Below are positions 16,884 through 25,654 of a DNA stretch of 64,000 nucleotides, one piece after another. Numbering within the stretch: position 1 is the stretch's first letter; the number at the start of each line of letters is the position of its first letter. Position numbers and translations under genes: made by a program. Source of the DNA: an uncultured Lachnospiraceae bacterium (GTDB taxonomy: Bacteria; Bacillota; Clostridia; Lachnospirales; Lachnospiraceae). The stretch covers positions 1 to 64,000 of the forward strand of contig CAJUSK010000005.1 of NCBI GenBank assembly GCA_910589075.1, in the 5' to 3' direction. The notes under the pieces are model-generated. The model did no database searches. It was not told the DNA's origin and worked only from the letters and a program-made list of their open reading frames with translations.

Positions 16884-18050
16884 CTAAATATAGTTTTCAA
16901 TCAAATGTACCAGGATATGTCTGCCCAGTATTTCACTGCCCAGATCGTCCGGGTGGATATCATCCTTGAAAAAGGCGTTTCTGATTTTGGAATCTCCGCT
17001 GTCCATAAAGCCTTCCTCATACAGGTTGATTACATGGAAATCAAATTTCTCTGCCAGTTCAATCTGTACATCCGCATAATCCTGCCAGTTTTCATTGATG
17101 TATTCCTTGTACTCCTCCATTTTATTGGGATAGGTGATTACCACGTGGATATCTGCGTCCGGATGCAGTTTGTGTATTTGCTTGAACGTCTGATAAATAT
17201 CGCCGCAATAGGTGCCTTCTTCCAGTTCGTCCAGGGAGCCAAAGTTTTCCGAACCGGCAAAGAGGTCGTTGATTCCGGCAAACAGAACGATGATATCTGC
17301 ATCCCCGGGAATGTCCGTATATCTGTGTACCAGGGCGTCGTCATTGTCATTGCCTTCAAAAGGGGCGCCGCCAATACCGAGATTGACGATTTCGGCCTCT
17401 GTATATTTGGCTATAAAATTCGTATAATCCAGACCGCTGCCATCCGGTGTCAGAGTGCCGCCGTTGCCGGCTGTAATACTGTCCCCCAGAAATACGATCT
17501 TTTTATCTGACAATGGATCGCCGCAGAAATTCAAAATAAAGGAATCAATGCTGTCGATGGTCTTTGTCTTTTTAAAGCGGTCTCTGATTTCGTATGCGCT
17601 TTCCAGCTCTTTGTACTTTTCGTCGATCATTTCTTTTATTTCTGAATCAGAATAGATATTTCCCGACGGGTAGTCACCTTTCAGAGCATCATCGCTCTGG
17701 TCATCGTCGCTGTCCGCATCAGATTTTTTACGGTCAGAATCGGGCTTGTCTTTTTCATCGTCTTTTTCGGAATCTTCACCCGGCTTATTTTCCGATTCCG
17801 TTTTTTCGTCTGCTTTTTCATTGTCTTCCGATTCGGCGTTTCCTGATTTATCTTCGTTAGCCGAACCGGTCTTGTCATCCGTATCGTTTCCTATTTCCCA
17901 TTCTTCCATATGGGAATTGCCGCTGTCTGCCTCATCCTCTGTCCCGTCTGAGACGATGGTCCAGGAAAGTCCTTCGCCGGCATAGGTGCAGATTGGGGCG
18001 CACAATATGTCAAGACACAGAAGCAGGCAGATTACCCGTAATTTTTTCAT
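16884..18050 (-). CDS. secreted SGNH/GDSL-type hydrolase with acidic linker
   Basis: The 388-residue protein is read from ATG 18050, which has AGGAGG at proper spacing; a GTG at 18056 is too close to that site. A signal peptide (K-K-L-R then a hydrophobic core, about 1-24) is followed by a low-complexity D/E/K/S-rich linker to about residue 130. The catalytic domain has block I V-F-L-G-D-S-I-T-A-G (nucleophile about S191), block III A-G-I-N-D-L, and block V D-D-I-H-P-D-D with the catalytic Asp/His. These enzymes are esterases or deacetylases acting on lipids, glycans or cell-wall polymers; the substrate here is unknown. A weak minus-strand promoter (TTGCAT, 17 bases, TACGAT) may lie just upstream. 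Confidence 0.85.
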   Translation of the reverse strand: MKKLRVICLLLCLDILCAPICTYAGEGLSWTIVSDGTEDEADSGNSHMEEWEIGNDTDDKTGSANEDKSGNAESEDNEKADEKTESENKPGEDSEKDDEKDKPDSDRKKSDADSDDDQSDDALKGDYPSGNIYSDSEIKEMIDEKYKELESAYEIRDRFKKTKTIDSIDSFILNFCGDPLSDKKIVFLGDSITAGNGGTLTPDGSGLDYTNFIAKYTEAEIVNLGIGGAPFEGNDNDDALVHRYTDIPGDADIIVLFAGINDLFAGSENFGSLDELEEGTYCGDIYQTFKQIHKLHPDADIHVVITYPNKMEEYKEYINENWQDYADVQIELAEKFDFHVINLYEEGFMDSGDSKIRNAFFKDDIHPDDLGSEILGRHILVHLIENYI

Positions 18051-18122
18051 CAGCACACCTCCTCGTATTATTAGTATCGTACATCATTTCAAAGAAATAT
18101 GCAAATAAGATAAAAATTATCG

Positions 18123-18166
18123 TTGCATTTTTTAAAAAACAGAGTTAATATGTAGCATGCTACATA
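18123..18166 (+). promoter_or_regulatory. MarR-MATE promoter with 18-bp palindromic operator
   Basis: TTGCAT (18123-18128), a 17-base spacer and TAATAT (18146-18151) form the promoter. The perfect palindrome TATGTAGCATGCTACATA (18149-18166) overlaps the -10 box and the likely transcription start, ending 16 bases before the marR start codon. Its size and position fit a MarR-dimer operator used for autorepression. Confidence 0.75.
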
Positions 18167-18182
18167 AAAAGGAGGTGAAAAC

Positions 18183-18653
18183 ATGTCCGGTAATGAAGTG
18201 GGAAGAAATTTTAAGAAAATCAATATCCTGCTGGAACGGGGCAGGAATCATGATTTAAAACTGTGGGGACTGACCGGAACGCAGATGGAAATCATGGAAT
18301 ATCTCCATGACCGGAATGGGGAAGAATGTGTGTTGTCCAATATTGCAGCATTTTTCGACGTAAAACATACAAGCGTGCTGCATGTTGTGAAAATCCTGGA
18401 AAAGAAGGGGCTCATCGGCCGGGAGGAGAAACAGGGCGGCCGGCTGCGCAGAATCTATTTAACTGCGGCCGGAAAGGCGCTGATGCAGGAAACCGACAGA
18501 AAAAAGTCCCGGGTGGACCGGACTATGCTGGCAGGGATGACAGAAGCGGAATGTATGACGCTGCAGCGGCTGCTGGAGAAAATCTATCGGAACCTGAAAG
18601 CGGGAGAAATGGAATGTAAACATGCAGACAGTGAGAGGAGTACTGGACTATGA
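18183..18653 (+). CDS. MarR-family transcriptional regulator
   Basis: The 156-residue protein starts after an ideal AAAGGAGGTGAAAAC site. A winged helix-turn-helix spans about residues 30-105: L-T-G-T-Q-M-E-I-M-E-Y-L, then V-L-S-N-I-A-A-F-F-D-V-K-H-T-S-V-L-H-V-V as the recognition region. The wing is E-E-K-Q-G-G-R-L-R-R-I-Y-L-T, followed by helices for dimerisation. The stop overlaps the MATE transporter start as ATGA. Together with the palindrome over the promoter, this predicts local repression of the efflux pump, relieved by a small molecule. Confidence 0.9.
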   Translation: MSGNEVGRNFKKINILLERGRNHDLKLWGLTGTQMEIMEYLHDRNGEECVLSNIAAFFDVKHTSVLHVVKILEKKGLIGREEKQGGRLRRIYLTAAGKALMQETDRKKSRVDRTMLAGMTEAECMTLQRLLEKIYRNLKAGEMECKHADSERSTGL

Positions 18654-20032
18654 AAGATAAATCGACAGAGCTTTTTCAAAACGCACCGGTTCCCAAAGCG
18701 GTGCTGAGTAATATCATACCGTCAATTATCAGTATGATGATGGTTCTTTTGTATAATCTGGCTGATACCTTTTTTATTGGTAAAACGAAGGATGCCTATA
18801 TGGTGGCCGCCGTTTCCGTAGCTACACCGGCATTTTTGTTTTTTATGGCTGTGGGCATGCTTTTCGGTATCGGCGGCACTTCCCTGATTTCAAGAATGTT
18901 AGGGGAAGGAAATGAAGAAAAGGCAAAAAAGACTTCCTCATTCTGCTTTTGGACAGGGCTTGTCATCGGGGTTGTCTCAATGGTGCTGATCTGGATATTT
19001 GTAAAACCTGTCTGCCGGATGATCGGCGCCAGCGCAGATACAATCGGATATGCGTCCCAGTATCTGAATATTGTGGCGGCGGGTATTCCGTTTTTGATTC
19101 TCAGCAACAGTTTCAGCAATATTATCCGTGCGGAAGGCAATGCGAAAGTTGCCATGGCGGGGATGGTATTCGGAAATATGATGAATATTGTACTGGATCC
19201 CATTTTAATACTGGGATTTCACTGGAATGTGGCGGGCGCGGCCATTGCCACCACTTTGAGTAATATGATTTCTGCCATATTTTATATTTGTCATTTGCTG
19301 TCCCGGCGGACGATGCTCTCCCTCAGACTGTCGGATTACCGGATACGGGGCGGTATCGCGGCAGGTGTGCTCTCCATTGGAATTCCGGCTTCGCTGAACA
19401 GCCTGCTGATGAGTACATCCAATATTCTTGTCAATAATATGATGGCCGGGTATGGTGATATGGCGCTGGCAGGGCTGGGGGTTGCCATGAAGGTCAATAT
19501 GATCGTGGTGATGTTGCTAATCGGACTGGGAACAGGCATACAGCCGCTGCTGGGATACTGTTATGGAGCCGGGAACGGGAAACGGTATATGGATGTGCTG
19601 AAATTTTCACTCTGCCTGGCTTTTGGAATGAGTGCAGTGATGACAATCATCTGTTATTGGGGTGCGGGGCCACTGGTTACGGCTTTTCTTGACAATGGGG
19701 ATGCTTTCGGATTCGGGATGTCCTTTGCCAGGATTTATATTCTGTCCGGGCCCATTATGGGGATTTTGTTTGTTCTCATCAATGCGATTCAGGCAACAGG
19801 GGCTGCGATGCCGGCGCTGATTTTATCTGTCAGCAGACAGGGGCTTTTGTATATTCCGATTTTGTTTACGTTTCATCATGTGCTGCATTCGGCTGCAACG
19901 CTGGCGCTGGCGCAGCCTGTTACAGATTATCTGTCGGTGGTTCTGGCGGCCTGGCTGTTCGCTATGACATATCGTAAATATATCAGAAAATTTGCGGCCG
20001 GATCGGAAGGGAAGGCAGCGCAGAGAGGATGA
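18650..20032 (+). CDS. MATE-family multidrug efflux transporter
   Basis: The 460-residue integral membrane protein has about twelve hydrophobic segments in two similar halves. Features match MATE pumps of the MepA type: the N-terminal V-P-K-A-V-L-S-N-I-I-P-S-I-I-S-M-M, N-L-A-D-T-F-F-I-G, and E-G-N-A-K-V-A-M-A-G-M-V. It should export cationic drugs or metabolites using Na+ or H+ gradients. It is translationally coupled to the upstream MarR regulator, as in mepRA-type operons. The gap after it (20033-20249) holds only the promoter of the yicC operon. Confidence 0.9.
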   Translation: MKDKSTELFQNAPVPKAVLSNIIPSIISMMMVLLYNLADTFFIGKTKDAYMVAAVSVATPAFLFFMAVGMLFGIGGTSLISRMLGEGNEEKAKKTSSFCFWTGLVIGVVSMVLIWIFVKPVCRMIGASADTIGYASQYLNIVAAGIPFLILSNSFSNIIRAEGNAKVAMAGMVFGNMMNIVLDPILILGFHWNVAGAAIATTLSNMISAIFYICHLLSRRTMLSLRLSDYRIRGGIAAGVLSIGIPASLNSLLMSTSNILVNNMMAGYGDMALAGLGVAMKVNMIVVMLLIGLGTGIQPLLGYCYGAGNGKRYMDVLKFSLCLAFGMSAVMTIICYWGAGPLVTAFLDNGDAFGFGMSFARIYILSGPIMGILFVLINAIQATGAAMPALILSVSRQGLLYIPILFTFHHVLHSAATLALAQPVTDYLSVVLAAWLFAMTYRKYIRKFAAGSEGKAAQRG

Positions 20033-20162
20033 GGTGTGGCTGGAGATTGGCCGGCTGCGTCCGGGGACCCGTCTGGCGTTGCCGGGCCCTTGTGTGCCAT
20101 AGGATGGATGGCCGTTAAAAGTGCCGGGACGGCATTTAATCAACGCCCTTTGGTTCCTTATC

Positions 20163-20191
20163 TTGACGCAACCAGGTTCTTGCATTATAAT
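20163..20191 (+). promoter_or_regulatory. promoter of the yicC-remA-gmk-rpoZ operon
   Basis: TTGACG (20163-20168), a 17-base spacer and consensus TATAAT (20186-20191) lie about 58 bases upstream of the yicC start. This is a strong sigma-A promoter. Confidence 0.8.
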
Positions 20192-20249
20192 TTAAGAAAT
20201 GACAGGCTTTTTGGGTCATAATACCCGGATAAGAAGGTAAAATGCAAAT

Positions 20250-21128
20250 ATGATAAAGAGTATGACAGGGTTCGGAAGATACGAGGTTTCTGAGGCGGAC
20301 CATAAATTTACAGTGGAGATGAAGGCAGTGAACCACAGATACCTGGATATGAATATCAAGATACCCAGGAAGCTGAATTTTTTTGAATCCTCCATCAGGG
20401 GCCTGCTCAGACAGTATATTGAGCGGGGAAAGGTGGATGTGTACATCACCTATGAGGATTATACGGAGAATACCGTATGTGTCCGGTACAACAGGGATGT
20501 TGCTGCGGCATATATGAAATATTTAACGCAGATGGCGGAGGAATTTTCACTGGAAAATGATATCCGTGTGTCTGCGCTGTCCAGGTATCCGGAAGTCTTT
20601 ACGATGGAAGAGCAGGGGCCTGACGAGAAGGAACTCTGGAAGGGGCTGGAGAAGACGCTCCGCGGAGCGGCGGAGAACTTTGTGCAGACCCGGATTGCGG
20701 AAGGGGCCAATCTCAGGGATGATCTGGTGGGCAAGCTGGATAGAATGCTGGTACATGTGGATTTTATTACGGAACGTTCACCGCTGATTATTTCCAGATA
20801 TAAAGAGAAGCTGCGGGAGAAGATACAGGAGCTTCTGGAGGACACCAGGGTTGAAGAGCCACGGATTCTTACGGAAGTGACCATATTTGCAGATAAAGTA
20901 TGTGTGGATGAAGAACTGGTACGGCTCAGAAGCCATATTTCACAGACAAAGGAAGCGCTGGCTGTGGGAGGCAGTGTGGGACGTAAGCTGGACTTTATCG
21001 CGCAGGAGATGAACCGGGAAGCCAATACCATTCTTTCCAAAACGACAGATCTGGATATTTCCGGCTGTGCCATTGAGCTGAAAACGGAAATTGAGAAAGT
21101 GCGGGAGCAGATACAGAACATTGAATAA
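20250..21128 (+). CDS. yicC: YicC/YloC-family endoribonuclease
   Basis: The 292-residue protein begins I-K-S-M-T-G-F-G-R-Y, the family hallmark, and continues with V-N-H-R-Y-L-D-M-N-I-K-I-P. The C-terminal DUF1732-type half has L-D-F-I-A-Q-E-M-N-R-E-A-N-T-I-L-S-K-T, another signature. YicC proteins are metal-dependent endoribonucleases that influence sRNA turnover in E. coli. The gene heads the conserved Firmicutes order yicC-remA-gmk-rpoZ. Confidence 0.92.
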   Translation: MIKSMTGFGRYEVSEADHKFTVEMKAVNHRYLDMNIKIPRKLNFFESSIRGLLRQYIERGKVDVYITYEDYTENTVCVRYNRDVAAAYMKYLTQMAEEFSLENDIRVSALSRYPEVFTMEEQGPDEKELWKGLEKTLRGAAENFVQTRIAEGANLRDDLVGKLDRMLVHVDFITERSPLIISRYKEKLREKIQELLEDTRVEEPRILTEVTIFADKVCVDEELVRLRSHISQTKEALAVGGSVGRKLDFIAQEMNREANTILSKTTDLDISGCAIELKTEIEKVREQIQNIE

Positions 21129-21155
21129 GCTGTATTCGCGGAGCGGTGGAAGAGA

Positions 21156-21416
21156 TTGAACCATTTAATTCATATAGGATTTGGCAATATTGTAAATACG
21201 GATAAAATCATAGCGGTAGTGACACCGGATTCCGCGCCGGTGAAGCGGCTGGTGCAGAGGGCTAAAGAAAACGGTACGGCGATTGACGCCACGCAGGGCA
21301 GAAAGACGAAAGCGGTGCTGGTGATGGAGAACAGCCAGATTGTATTGTCGGCGCTTCTGCCTGAGACGATTGCAAACAGAGCACAGGCAGAAAAGGTGGA
21401 AGAGGATGAAGCGTAA
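21156..21416 (+). CDS. remA: RemA-like DUF370 DNA-binding regulator
   Basis: The 86-residue protein starts at TTG 21156 after GGTGGAAGAG. It contains I-G-F-G-N-I-V-N-T-D-K-I-I-A-V-V, P-D-S-A-P-V-K-R and A-T-Q-G-R-K-T-K-A-V-L-V, the conserved RemA/YlzA signature. In Bacillus RemA assembles into rings that bind DNA and activate biofilm matrix and osmoprotection genes. It sits between yicC and gmk, its usual place, and its 3' end overlaps gmk by 11 bases. Confidence 0.92.
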   Translation: MNHLIHIGFGNIVNTDKIIAVVTPDSAPVKRLVQRAKENGTAIDATQGRKTKAVLVMENSQIVLSALLPETIANRAQAEKVEEDEA

Positions 21417-22038
21417 GGGAATTTTGGTTGTGGTATCCGGGTTTTCCGGCGCCGGTAAGGGAACTCTTATGAAACAGCTTGTCAGGACATACGATCAGTA
21501 TGCCCTGTCGGTTTCCATGACTACAAGAGCGCCCCGGCCGGGAGAGACAGACGGCAGGGAATACTTTTTTGTGTCACGGGATGATTTTGAAGAGAAAATC
21601 CGGGAGCATGGACTGATTGAATATGCACAGTATTGTGGCAACTATTACGGGACGCCCAAAGCATATGTGGAAAAGCAGCTTCTGGATGGAAGAGATGTAA
21701 TACTGGAAATTGAAATACAGGGCGCGCTGAAAGTAAAGAATCAGTTTCCGTCGGCGTTGCTCTTATTTGTTATGCCGCCCAGTATAAAGGAACTGCAGCG
21801 CAGGCTGTGCGGCAGAGGGACGGAAACGGAAGAAGTGATACGCGCCAGACTTTCCCGCGCACAGGCGGAAGCGGAGGGAATCGAGGCATATGATTATCTG
21901 GTGATTAACGATCATCTGGATACATGTGTGGCGCAGATGCATACATTGATTCAGGGCGCGCATTGCACACCCGGAAGAAACGGAGTATTTATCGAACAAA
22001 TCAGAAACCAGTTAAAGGAACTGGCGAAAGGAGAATAG
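21406..22038 (+). CDS. gmk: guanylate kinase
   Basis: Gmk phosphorylates GMP to GDP with ATP. The 210-residue protein is read from ATG 21406, with AAAGGTGGAAGAG upstream. The P-loop is S-G-F-S-G-A-G-K-G-T (Phe in place of the more common Pro). The GMP-binding region follows as S-M-T-T-R-A-P-R-P-G-E-T-D-G-R-E-Y-F-F-V. Overlap with remA suggests coupled translation. Confidence 0.95.
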   Translation: MKRKGILVVVSGFSGAGKGTLMKQLVRTYDQYALSVSMTTRAPRPGETDGREYFFVSRDDFEEKIREHGLIEYAQYCGNYYGTPKAYVEKQLLDGRDVILEIEIQGALKVKNQFPSALLLFVMPPSIKELQRRLCGRGTETEEVIRARLSRAQAEAEGIEAYDYLVINDHLDTCVAQMHTLIQGAHCTPGRNGVFIEQIRNQLKELAKGE

Positions 22039-22040
22039 CT

Positions 22041-22274
22041 ATGTTACATCCATCTTATTCCGACCTGATGAAGGTCGTAAACAGCGAAGTCGAGGAAGGG
22101 GAGGCACCGGTAGTCAACAGCAGGTATTCCATTGTCATGGCTGCTTCCAAACGTGCCAGGCAGTTGATTTCCGGTGATGACGCCTATGCGGATTCAGAGA
22201 GTGGGAAACCGCTGTCCACTGCCATCGAAGAGCTGAACAGTTCCCGCATTAAAATTTTGAATGAAGAAGAATAA
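22041..22274 (+). CDS. rpoZ: RNA polymerase omega subunit
   Basis: This 77-residue protein starts at ATG 22041 after AAAGGAGAATAGCT. It contains L-H-P-S-Y-S-D-L-M-K-V and N-S-R-Y-S-I-V-M-A-A-S-K-R-A-R-Q-L, the conserved omega helix that clamps the beta-prime C-terminus and assists polymerase assembly. It lies three bases after gmk, the conserved order. Confidence 0.93.
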   Translation: MLHPSYSDLMKVVNSEVEEGEAPVVNSRYSIVMAASKRARQLISGDDAYADSESGKPLSTAIEELNSSRIKILNEEE

Positions 22275-23633
22275 ATGACAGATACGATGAATGTATTATT
22301 TATATCTCTCGGATGCGATAAAAACCTGGTGGATTCGGAGAGGATGCTGGGTTCCCTGGCCAGACGGGGATATGGATTTACCAATGAGAGAGAACTGGCG
22401 GATATTGCCATTGTCAATACATGCTGCTTTATCAATGACGCCAAAGAAGAGAGTATACAGGCTATACTGGAAGTGGCAGAACTGAAAAAAACAGGGAGAT
22501 TACAGTTTCTGATTGTAACAGGCTGTCTGGCCCAGCGTTATCAGGAGGAAATACATGCGGAGATAGAGGAAGTGGATGCTGTTCTGGGAACGGCCGCCAC
22601 AGATTGTCTGGCGGATGTGCTGGATGATGTCAGGGCAGGCAGGGGTCGGAATTGTTTTCCCGATCTGAATGGAGTCTCACAGACCGTCTCCGACAGGCGC
22701 TATCTTACCACAGGCGGCCATTATGCCCATCTGAAAATTGCAGAAGGCTGTGATAAGCACTGTACCTATTGCATTATTCCGCAAATACGGGGCCGTTACC
22801 GCAGTGTGCCTGTGGAAACGCTGCTTGCGGAAGCAGAGCAGCTTGCAGCGGACGGGGTGAAGGAACTGATTCTTGTGGCACAGGAGACGACGCTCTATGG
22901 AGTGGATCTCTATGGAAAGAAAAGTCTGCCGCTGTTGTTGCGGAAACTCTGTGGTATAGAGGGACTGAAATGGATTCGCATTCTGTACTGTTATCCGGAA
23001 GAGATTACCGACGAGTTGATTGAGACAATCAAGTCAGAAGAGAAGATCTGTCATTATCTGGATATACCTATTCAGCATGCCAGTGATTCCATACTTGGCA
23101 GAATGGGCAGGAAAACTTCCAGGAAGCAGCTTCAGGAGATGATTGAGAAGCTGCGCAGGGAGATTCCCGACATCTGCCTGCGCACTACGCTGGTTACCGG
23201 ATTCCCGGGGGAGACCCAGGCGGATTACGAAACACTGTACCGTTTTGTCAATGAAATGGAATTTGACCGTCTTGGGGTATTTGCTTATTCTCCGGAGGAA
23301 GGCACACCGGCGGCCGAAATGGAAGGACAGATACCGGAAGAAGTAAAGCAGGCGCGCAGGGAGGAACTGATGGAGCTGCAACAGGCGGTGGCTTTTGATC
23401 GGGCGGAAGAAATTGCGGCGGAAGGCCCGGTGCTGGATGTCTTTGTGGAAGGATGGCTGGCGAAAGAAGAAGTTTATGTCACCAGAACCTATAAGGATGC
23501 GCCGGATGTGGACGGCCTGCTGTTCCTGCATGCCAACAGGGAACTGATGAGCGGGGACTTTGTCAGGGCAAAGGTTACAGGATTTCACGAATATGATTTG
23601 ACAGGAGAGATATATGATGAATTTACCAAATAA
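22275..23633 (+). CDS. rimO: ribosomal protein S12 methylthiotransferase RimO
   Basis: RimO methylthiolates an aspartate of ribosomal protein S12 using SAM and two iron-sulfur clusters. The 452-residue protein has an N-terminal UPF0004 domain (F-I-S-L-G-C-D-K-N-L-V-D-S-E, plus cysteines in V-N-T-C-C-F-I and T-G-C-L-A-Q-R). The radical-SAM motif is C-D-K-H-C-T-Y-C, and the C-terminal part resembles a TRAM domain. The G-C-D-K-N-L-V-D-S-E motif separates RimO from MiaB. ATG 22275 directly follows the rpoZ stop; ATG 22287 is an alternative. It overlaps pgsA by 20 bases. Confidence 0.94.
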   Translation: MTDTMNVLFISLGCDKNLVDSERMLGSLARRGYGFTNERELADIAIVNTCCFINDAKEESIQAILEVAELKKTGRLQFLIVTGCLAQRYQEEIHAEIEEVDAVLGTAATDCLADVLDDVRAGRGRNCFPDLNGVSQTVSDRRYLTTGGHYAHLKIAEGCDKHCTYCIIPQIRGRYRSVPVETLLAEAEQLAADGVKELILVAQETTLYGVDLYGKKSLPLLLRKLCGIEGLKWIRILYCYPEEITDELIETIKSEEKICHYLDIPIQHASDSILGRMGRKTSRKQLQEMIEKLRREIPDICLRTTLVTGFPGETQADYETLYRFVNEMEFDRLGVFAYSPEEGTPAAEMEGQIPEEVKQARREELMELQQAVAFDRAEEIAAEGPVLDVFVEGWLAKEEVYVTRTYKDAPDVDGLLFLHANRELMSGDFVRAKVTGFHEYDLTGEIYDEFTK

Positions 23634-24153
23634 GCTCACAATGCTGCGTATACTGCTGATTCCGTTCTTTGTGGTGTTTATGCTCCTGTCTCCTGCGGAA
23701 TCTGCGTACCGGTGGATTGCGCTGGGAATTTTCATAACAGCCAGCCTGACAGATCTGCTGGATGGCAAAATCGCCAGAAAATATAATCTGGTGACCAATT
23801 TTGGGAAGCTGATGGATCCGCTGGCTGACAAGATGCTGGTAAGCGCGGCGTTAATCTGTCTGGCGGCGCTGGCTAGGCTGGATGCGTGGATCGTGATTGT
23901 GATTATCAGCCGGGAATTTATTATCAGCGGCCTGCGTCAGATTGCAGCGGACAATGGCATTGTGATTGCCGCAAGCTATTGGGGGAAATACAAGACTACA
24001 TTTCAGATGATTATGATCTGCCTGTTGATTGCGGGTATCGACTCGTTATATCTGGTCACAGAAATCGTTACCTGGGCTGCCGTAATTCTGACAATTGTGT
24101 CATTGGTTGACTATATGATAAAGAACCGTCAGGTATTTATGGAGGACAAATAA
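23614..24153 (+). CDS. pgsA: CDP-diacylglycerol-glycerol-3-phosphate 3-phosphatidyltransferase
   Basis: PgsA makes phosphatidylglycerol phosphate for membrane phospholipids. The 179-residue membrane protein has N-L-P-N-K-L-T-M-L-R-I at the N-terminus. The CDP-alcohol phosphatidyltransferase motif is seen as T-D-L-L-D-G-K-I-A-R, then G-K-L-M-D-P-L-A-D-K, matching D-G-x2-A-R-x8-G-x3-D-x3-D. Several hydrophobic helices follow. Its start lies inside the end of rimO and cinA begins one base after its stop. Confidence 0.95.
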   Translation: MMNLPNKLTMLRILLIPFFVVFMLLSPAESAYRWIALGIFITASLTDLLDGKIARKYNLVTNFGKLMDPLADKMLVSAALICLAALARLDAWIVIVIISREFIISGLRQIAADNGIVIAASYWGKYKTTFQMIMICLLIAGIDSLYLVTEIVTWAAVILTIVSLVDYMIKNRQVFMEDK

Positions 24154-24154
24154 G

Positions 24155-25414
24155 ATGACCGTAGAGCTGATTTCGGTGGGAACGGAGCTTTTACTTGGCA
24201 ATATCGTGAATACCAATGCCGCTTATCTGGCGGAACAGTGTGCCGGTATGGGGCTTTCCTGCTTTTATCAAACCGTCGTGGGGGACAATGAGGAGCGGCT
24301 GGCACAGACGCTGAAAACTGCCCTTGAACGGTCGGATATTGTGATCTTGTCAGGCGGGCTGGGTCCCACACAGGATGATCTGACCAAAGAGACTGCGGCG
24401 GGTGTACTGGGGAAAAAGCTGCGTATGGACGGACATTCCAAAAAGCGGCTGCAGGAGTATTTTGCAAAACGCAAGATGGAAATCACGGACAATAACTGGA
24501 AACAGGCTATGGTGCCGGAAGACGCCATTGTAATAGACAATGAGAACGGGACGGCGCCCGGTATCATTATGGAAGAGGGCGGAAAGCGTGTGATCCTCCT
24601 GCCGGGTCCTCCCGGAGAACTGATCCCCATGTTTGAGGGTGCCGTATATCCGTATCTTGCGGGAGTGGAACCGGGGGTTATCTATTCTCAGACTGTAAAA
24701 TTGTGTGGGATCGGGGAAAGCAAGGCGGAGACGGTGGCGGCGGATCTGATTAGCGGACAGGAAAATCCCACAATTGCACCCTATGCCAAAACCGGCGAGG
24801 TACATTTTCGGATTACGGCGAAAGCATCTGCAGAAAAGGAAGCAAAGAAACTGATTAAGCCGGTGGTGAAAGAACTGAAAAACCGCTTTGGCATGAATGT
24901 GTATACAACAAATGAAAAAGTGACATTGGAACAGGCGGTTGTGGATTTGCTTCTGGCGAACCGACTGACCGTTACAACGGCGGAATCCTGTACCGGCGGG
25001 CTTCTTTCGGCCAGGCTGACAAGTGTGCCGGGAGTTTCCGAAGTGTTTAAATCAGGACAGGTCACATATTCCAACAAGGCGAAGCATAAACTGCTGGGTG
25101 TTAAGAAACCATCCCTTGACAAGTATGGTGCGGTCAGCGAAAACGTGGCAAAAGAGATGGCAAAAGGCGCGGCGGCGGCTTCCAGGGCAGATGTGGCCGT
25201 TGCCATAACCGGAATTGCAGGCCCGGACGGAGGAAGCAGTGAAAAACCGGTGGGTCTTGTATATATTGCCTGCAATGTGCGGGGAAAAACAAAGGTAAAA
25301 TCCTGGCATTTTTCCGGTAACAGGACAAAAGTGCGGGAAAACAGTGTGGTTGCGGCGTTGACTCTGATGCGTCAGTGCATTCTGGAATATTACAGTGAAG
25401 TAACATTCCGGTAG
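24155..25414 (+). CDS. cinA: CinA, competence/damage-inducible protein (NMN amidohydrolase type)
   Basis: The 419-residue protein has an N-terminal molybdopterin-binding-like (COG1058) domain: E-L-I-S-V-G-T-E-L-L-L-G-N-I-V-N-T-N-A and S-G-G-L-G-P-T-Q-D-D-L-T-K-E. The C-terminal CinA domain (about 260-415) has T-A-E-S-C-T-G-G-L-L-S-A and I-A-G-P-D-G-G-S. The C-terminal domain deamidates nicotinamide mononucleotide in characterised homologs. Location upstream of recA is typical in Firmicutes. Confidence 0.94.
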   Translation: MTVELISVGTELLLGNIVNTNAAYLAEQCAGMGLSCFYQTVVGDNEERLAQTLKTALERSDIVILSGGLGPTQDDLTKETAAGVLGKKLRMDGHSKKRLQEYFAKRKMEITDNNWKQAMVPEDAIVIDNENGTAPGIIMEEGGKRVILLPGPPGELIPMFEGAVYPYLAGVEPGVIYSQTVKLCGIGESKAETVAADLISGQENPTIAPYAKTGEVHFRITAKASAEKEAKKLIKPVVKELKNRFGMNVYTTNEKVTLEQAVVDLLLANRLTVTTAESCTGGLLSARLTSVPGVSEVFKSGQVTYSNKAKHKLLGVKKPSLDKYGAVSENVAKEMAKGAAAASRADVAVAITGIAGPDGGSSEKPVGLVYIACNVRGKTKVKSWHFSGNRTKVRENSVVAALTLMRQCILEYYSEVTFR

Positions 25415-25445
25415 GCAATCAAAGCAGTATTTTATAAAATCTTTA

Positions 25446-25525
25446 TTCATGACAATAGGAAATTTGCAAAGAAGGCTTTCTTATGTTCATGACAATAGAT
25501 AGTTCGCGAAGCGTGCCGTCTATTG
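25446..25525. repeat. 13-bp direct repeats and hairpin downstream of cinA
   Basis: TTCATGACAATAG occurs at 25446-25458 and again at 25486-25498. CAATAGA (25494-25500) and TCTATTG (25519-25525) form an inverted repeat around a GC-rich loop. The remainder of the gene-free stretch 25415-25654 shows nothing else. It may be a dispersed repeat or a weak terminator; no T run follows. Confidence 0.4.
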
Positions 25526-25654
25526 ATGAGATAAACGATCTATGAGAGCATCGCATATTGCAGACATTATGCGATTGCAGGAAAATGGGCAGCAGTGCCT
25601 GGAAGTATGAACAGAGGGAATGGGATTGACCTTTGTGTCGTCAGGAGGCGGAGT

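Noticed and set aside
20036..20221. 61-codon frame between the MATE gene and yicC
   Set aside because: It spans the yicC promoter, lacks a ribosome binding site and shows no conserved motif.
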